A stretch of 5,745 bases of DNA. Origin: JBBTVP01 sp038063175. Lineage in GTDB: Bacteria > Patescibacteriota > Minisyncoccia > UBA6257 > 1-14-0-10-40-38. The stretch's first letter is position 1. The number at the start of each line of letters is the position of its first letter. Positions 3,323-5,745 of the stretch are shown piece by piece. The DNA is taken from assembly GCA_038063175.1 (NCBI GenBank), contig JBBTVP010000037.1, positions 1-5,745 of the forward strand. Reading direction: 5' to 3'. The notes under the pieces were generated by a model. It saw nothing but the letters and a program-made list of their open reading frames with translations, made no database searches and was not told the DNA's origin. A program made the translations under genes and the position numbers.

Positions 3323-3744
3323 GGAATAAAGAACAAAGAAATTAGGTGACGGGAACCCCTCTCGGTACGCTCCCTTCTTGAGCTGGTTAACTACCCAACA
3401 GCCATTCCACCTTGGCTGGTTCCTTCAACTGGTCTCTTGTGGAGACCTGTCGCGCTTAGAACAAGCTTCTTTATCGGCTCTCGAGAACCGACCACCTCTC
3501 ACGTCTGAGTGGTGCCCCAGGTGACCAACCCGGAGAAGACCAAAAGTACTCGGGATCCACCTGGCCCCTCCAGCCCAGCCGAATAAGACTCTGGCACCCA
3601 ATATTTGTTTGAGGGTGGGCCATTCCGGCCTATAGAACCAATGTTCAGCTGGGTTCGGAGGAAGCATACGCCTCCCGTTTTCGAACCTTTAATCCATATT
3701 CAAATCTCAAGGGTCGAGGGCTTGCGCCTGTCAAAACTCATTGA
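3323..3744 (-). ncRNA. Long structured RNA at the head of the array transcript
   Basis: From the predicted start near 3744 there is no convincing gene for over 500 bases, but many minus-strand stems. They are: GGTTCG/CGAACC enclosing GGAGGC/GCTTCC (3652-3687); TTGAG/CTCAA enclosing it (3609-3710); CCAGGTG/CACCTGG (3517-3564); GGTCTC/GAGACC with loop CACAA (3431-3447); CAGCCA/TGGCTG (3399-3418); and a CGGTTC/GAGCCG stem near 3476-3491. I looked for RNase P, tmRNA and SRP RNA hallmarks on both strands and did not find them. It is either an independent ncRNA or a very long 5' leader. Confidence 0.5.
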
Positions 3745-3751
3745 CTTGGAC

Positions 3752-3779
3752 ATTATAGTCAGATTTGCTTTTTTGTCAA
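3752..3779 (-). promoter_or_regulatory. Strong minus-strand promoter of the array
   Basis: Perfect sigma-70 type boxes on the minus strand: TTGACA (3774-3779), 16-base spacer, TATAAT (3752-3757). Predicted start is about 3744. The upstream side is very AT-rich and UP-element-like. It is the only strong minus-strand promoter I see ahead of the array. Confidence 0.85.
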
Positions 3780-3785
3780 GCACTT

Positions 3786-3814
3786 TTGACACTTTATACT
3801 TTATTACCTATAAA
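3786..3814 (+). promoter_or_regulatory. Plus-strand promoter, upstream of two
   Basis: TTGACA (3786-3791), 17-base spacer, TATAAA (3809-3814). Its -35 box is back to back with the minus-strand -35 box (TGTCAA, six bases, TTGACA), so the two polymerase sites are close enough to interfere. Confidence 0.65.
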
Positions 3815-3893
3815 AAACCTATAAATAAGGCCATATTATTAATATAGCAAGATAATTTCATATGACAAAAATATCTATTACTTGGATTTACAT
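3815..3893. other. AT-rich intergenic spacer
   Basis: About 80 bases of A/T-rich DNA between promoters with no ORF. It contains TATTAATA and other short A/T palindromes, suited to UP elements or regulator binding. Nothing else recognised. Confidence 0.5.
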
Positions 3894-3922
3894 TTGACTA
3901 AAATCTTTGACTATGCTACACT
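3894..3922 (+). promoter_or_regulatory. Plus-strand promoter of the candidate ncRNA
   Basis: TTGACT (3894-3899), 17-base spacer, TACACT (3917-3922). Predicted start about 3929, where the sequence changes abruptly from AT-rich to GC-rich. Confidence 0.75.
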
Positions 3923-4039
3923 TCCCTCGGACGCACCTTTCTGGGCCGGAGGGAGGCCTGGCGTCTCGGGTACTCCCGAGCCCGCTAACTTCGGGGCTGC
4001 AAGCGGCAGTTAGCCGCGGATTGAAAAGGAGAAGGAGCC

Positions 4040-4087
4040 ATGAAGCTCCGAAATCTCGCCCCGGGTGGGGGCGGCGACGGCGAATAG
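4040..4087 (+). CDS. Possible 15-codon ORF inside the candidate ncRNA
   Basis: ATG preceded at eight bases by AAGGAG, encoding MKLRNLAPGGGGDGE and a TAG stop. The Gly run comes from a GC-rich hairpin (GCCCC/GGGGC), so the codons may be dictated by RNA structure rather than protein. The ATG itself lies in the loop of the GGAGC/GCTCC hairpin, partly hiding a second AGGAG. It is listed because of the ribosome binding site; a real product is doubtful. Confidence 0.25.
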   Translation: MKLRNLAPGGGGDGE

Positions 4088-4102
4088 CCGTTCGAAAAGA
4101 AA

Positions 4103-4134
4103 GAGCCGGGGGCATATAACTACGCCCCCGGCTC
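4103..4134. terminator. Bidirectional terminator between the ncRNA unit and the regulator
   Basis: Perfect 11-bp stem GAGCCGGGGGC / GCCCCCGGCTC, loop of 10. The plus side is followed by AATTATTT and the minus side by TTTCTTTTC. It serves both converging units; the minus tail is the better U-tract. Confidence 0.85.
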
Positions 4135-4140
4135 AATTAT

Positions 4141-4893
4141 TTAACTATCAGGGCCTTGTGAGTTCTCCCAGAGATAATTGAAAATCATTTTCATGTTTGA
4201 TGCTATTTGTTCACTTTGTATTACAACCCCAAAAAGTTTGCCCTCTAAACTTCGGAGGACAGTTTTATCGTCAAAAATGGATATATCTATTGATAGATTT
4301 AGCAAGTCTGATTTGAGAAATCTACGTTCCGTCAAACTGTCTAGACTTGCCTTATCAAAATGTGGTTTGTTGACATATATTCCTCTTGAGAGAATGCCCA
4401 ACGCCTTACGTGCCATAGAATAATTCTCAAGTTCACTCTTAGAATAAATATTTGAAAGTTTATCATAAGAAAAAATCACATAACTTTTTTTATCTTTTGT
4501 TTTTAATACCTCTTCTCGCGTAGTGGTTATTCCTTCTTTCCCAGGATAAAACCTCACCACTGGTCGCTCACCCGCCCCTTCAAACTGCCGTAGGAGGTCT
4601 GGCAAAAAATTTGCAAGCTCGTGCTCTTTAGAATTCAATTCGTCTTTTTGTTTAGAAAGTAGCCGCTTTAGTAGTTCGGGAGACTCTGGTGCAAAAAAAG
4701 TTTTCTTGCCCTCTTCGTAGGTGCTCATTAAACCTTTCTTCATTAGGGACTGAAGCTGAACATAAGTTGTTGGGCGGAGAATTTTAGAATGTTTGGACAG
4801 TTGGTCAGCCGTCGCCGGCCCAAGTTCTAGAGCCGCGGCATAAACTTTGGCCTCCTTCTCTCCCAAACCGAAGTCCTGAAGTTCCTTTATCAT
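4141..4893 (-). CDS. TrmB-family transcriptional regulator
   Basis: A 250-residue protein. Residues 1-70 form a TrmB-type winged helix: MIKELQDFGLGEKEAKVYAA, then a helix with LGPATADQLSK, a recognition helix RPTTYVQLQSLMKKG (40-54) and the wing STYEEGKKTFFAPES (57-71). A coiled-coil linker covers about 72-105. The rest (about 109-245) is an alpha/beta ligand-binding-like domain beginning PVVRFYPGKEGI and ending IFDDKTVLRSLEGKLFGVVI...NYLWE. The family binds inverted repeats as dimers; many archaeal members sense sugars, but the ligand here is unknown. The start at 4893 is preferred because family members begin near this Met; an upstream ATG at 4935 abuts the palindrome and would add 14 unlike residues. 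It is divergent from clpP across a perfect palindrome, suggesting autoregulation and possibly control of clpP. Confidence 0.85.
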   Translation of the reverse strand: MIKELQDFGLGEKEAKVYAAALELGPATADQLSKHSKILRPTTYVQLQSLMKKGLMSTYEEGKKTFFAPESPELLKRLLSKQKDELNSKEHELANFLPDLLRQFEGAGERPVVRFYPGKEGITTTREEVLKTKDKKSYVIFSYDKLSNIYSKSELENYSMARKALGILSRGIYVNKPHFDKASLDSLTERRFLKSDLLNLSIDISIFDDKTVLRSLEGKLFGVVIQSEQIASNMKMIFNYLWENSQGPDS

Positions 4894-4934
4894 TCCTACT
4901 ATATTACTACACCTGTCTAGAATCACATGATTCA

Positions 4935-4970
4935 TAACACTAAAACATTATATATAATGTTTTAGTGTTA
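4935..4970. promoter_or_regulatory. 36-bp perfect palindrome with divergent -10 boxes
   Basis: Half site TAACACTAAAACATTATA followed by its exact reverse complement. TATAAT occurs on both strands (4953-4958 plus, 4947-4952 minus), so it can hold overlapping divergent core promoters; recognisable -35 boxes are absent. A regulator bound here would shut both clpP and the TrmB-like gene. It is AT-rich in the centre with conserved-looking AAACATT arms, as expected of an operator. Confidence 0.75.
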
Positions 4971-5061
4971 TAGGAAAAAGAACAAAATTACCATCGGGTT
5001 AGAGGCAAGTTAGACAAGGAAGCCCGCCTCCAGTAGTATGTTTTGGTAATTAGTAACACCT
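4971..5061 (+). promoter_or_regulatory. clpP 5' leader with predicted fold and no ribosome binding site
   Basis: AATTACCA (4986-4993) pairs with TGGTAATT (5044-5051), enclosing GAGGC/GCCTC (5002-5006 with 5026-5030). The clpP ATG is 10 bases after the closing stem and no AGGAGG-like sequence precedes it. Confidence 0.4.
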
Positions 5062-5646
5062 ATGTATCTCGTACCCACAGTTTTAGAGAAGTCCCAATTC
5101 GGCGAACGCGCTTATGACATCTACTCGCGTCTCCTTAAAGAGCGGGTGGTATTTCTAGGTGGGCCAATTGATGACGACTCCGCCAATTTAATTGTGGCCC
5201 AGCTCCTGTTCCTGGAAAACGAAGACCCGAAGAAAGACATCAATTTATACATCAATTCCCCGGGCGGGCATGTCAGTTCGGCTATGGCCATTCTGGACAC
5301 TATGGATTATGTGAAGCCGGCGGTCTCTACCGTCTGCATCGGCATGGCCGCTTCCGCCGCCGCGGTTATTCTCTCCGCCGGCGCTAAAGGTAAACGCTAC
5401 GCCCTCCCCAACGCGGAAGTCATGATTCACCAGCCCCACGGTGGCGCGGAAGGTCAGGCCTCGGATATTGAAATCAGCGCCAAGAGGATCATCAAGCTGC
5501 GGGAATTACTGAATAAAATGTTGGCTAAAAATACCGGGCAACCGTTTTCCAAAATTGAAAAAGATGTAGACCGAGATTTCTTTATGTCCGCGGAGGAAGC
5601 CAAAAAGTACGGCATCATTGACGGCATACATAAAAATAGGGGTTAG
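5062..5646 (+). CDS. clpP: ATP-dependent Clp protease proteolytic subunit
   Basis: A 194-residue serine peptidase (family S14) that forms the double-heptamer barrel degrading proteins fed by Clp ATPases such as ClpX or ClpC in the cytoplasm. The N-terminal YLVPTVLEK...GERAYDIYSRLL is the classic axial-loop and first-helix region. The full catalytic triad is present: Ser98 in GMAASAA, His123 in MIHQP and Asp172 in DVDRDFF. The oxyanion region NSPGGHVSSA (65-74) and the handle helix (about 132-157) are normal, and it ends MSAEEAKKYGIIDGI. There is no long propeptide. The start at 5062 matches family N-termini; no Shine-Dalgarno is seen. It is divergent from the TrmB-like gene and followed by a strong terminator, so it is monocistronic. 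Confidence 0.97.
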   Translation: MYLVPTVLEKSQFGERAYDIYSRLLKERVVFLGGPIDDDSANLIVAQLLFLENEDPKKDINLYINSPGGHVSSAMAILDTMDYVKPAVSTVCIGMAASAAAVILSAGAKGKRYALPNAEVMIHQPHGGAEGQASDIEISAKRIIKLRELLNKMLAKNTGQPFSKIEKDVDRDFFMSAEEAKKYGIIDGIHKNRG

Positions 5647-5690
5647 GTTATAGGCCTTGGGCCGTAGGGTTTAGGTTCTAGGAAAAGAAC

Positions 5691-5726
5691 ACGGCGCGGT
5701 CTGCATTTTGCAGACCGCGCCGTTTC
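5691..5726 (+). terminator. Terminator of clpP
   Basis: Perfect 14-bp stem (ACGGCGCGGTCTGC with its complement, loop ATTTT) followed by TTCC, 44 bases after the stop codon. Very stable; the U-tract is short. Confidence 0.8.
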
Positions 5727-5745
5727 CGTCCCTCACCCTCTCGGA

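Larger units (their letters stand above)
3929..4140 (+). ncRNA. Candidate non-coding RNA of about 210 nt
   Basis: A promoter-to-terminator unit much richer in G+C than its AT-rich surroundings, made of serial hairpins. They are CTCGGG-TACT-CCCGAG, then GCTAACT/AGTTAGC (7 bp) with a branched interior, GGAGC/GCTCC, GCCCC/GGGGC, ACGGC-GAATA-GCCGT, and the terminator at 4103-4134. Such composition contrast is typical of stable RNAs in AT-rich settings. It does not look like tRNA, tmRNA, SRP RNA, RNase P or a 6S rod; no family is assigned. A 15-codon ORF with a good ribosome binding site lies inside, so a short mRNA is the alternative. Confidence 0.55.

Noticed and set aside
3425..3667. 80-codon minus-strand ORF with GGGAGG before its ATG
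   Set aside because: The composition (many W, R, H, P, G) looks non-coding, and the frame runs across several strong RNA hairpins; the apparent SD is one arm of a GGAGGC/GCTTCC hairpin.
3670..3700. TTCGAA-containing stretch as a tRNA or tmRNA T arm
   Set aside because: The flanks do not form a T stem, and the bases are part of the GGTTCG/CGAACC hairpin.
5245..5439. Minus-strand ORF inside clpP
   Set aside because: Antisense shadow of a highly conserved enzyme gene, with no SD or promoter.

Overview
The window looks like a chromosome or large-contig fragment of a small-genome Candidate Phyla Radiation bacterium (Patescibacteria, probably Parcubacteria-like). This is an inference from a TrmB-type regulator of the kind common in that group, a compact divergent clpP, very small genes and mixed base composition. 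TGA is used as a stop (gene at 51-287), so the standard bacterial code fits.

Right part (about 3750-5745): clpP (5062-5646, +) is followed by a perfect 14-bp hairpin terminator. It is divergent from a TrmB-family regulator (4141-4893, -), and the gap holds a perfect 36-bp palindrome (4935-4970) carrying a TATAAT on each strand. The regulator converges on a short plus-strand transcription unit (about 3929-4140) made of serial hairpins, with a good promoter, a shared terminator and one possible 15-codon ORF. It has no family assignment and is treated as a candidate non-coding RNA. An AT-rich block (about 3745-3925) holds divergent promoters.

Left part (1 to about 3750): everything is on the minus strand, apparently driven by one strong promoter at 3752-3779. 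The transcript begins with about 440 nt of highly structured RNA and no convincing gene. It then runs through an array of at least eight tiny genes: a 24-codon ORF, an 'NLTPH' phage-type protein, three unknown small proteins, a stand-alone RNA polymerase alpha C-terminal domain, a GNAT acetyltransferase and a small membrane protein. A ninth cassette begins at the left edge. Each unit is built the same way: leader hairpin, Shine-Dalgarno (SD), small ORF, then a terminator-like hairpin whose arm often contains the stop codon and whose U-tract runs into the next leader. The leader hairpins share a stem with covarying base pairs and mostly an ATGG apical loop, while the genes they precede are unrelated. 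I saw no promoter in the short gaps.

The main candidate for something undescribed is therefore a cassette-like array of promoterless mini-genes carrying a common RNA leader. It has two further RNA features: a duplicated structured motif (1271-1321 and 2369-2429) and a predicted three-way junction with complementary loops (3017-3075). The phage-type protein and the alpha-CTD suggest a mobile or viral origin, but no integrase, transposase, capsid or terminase gene is visible here.
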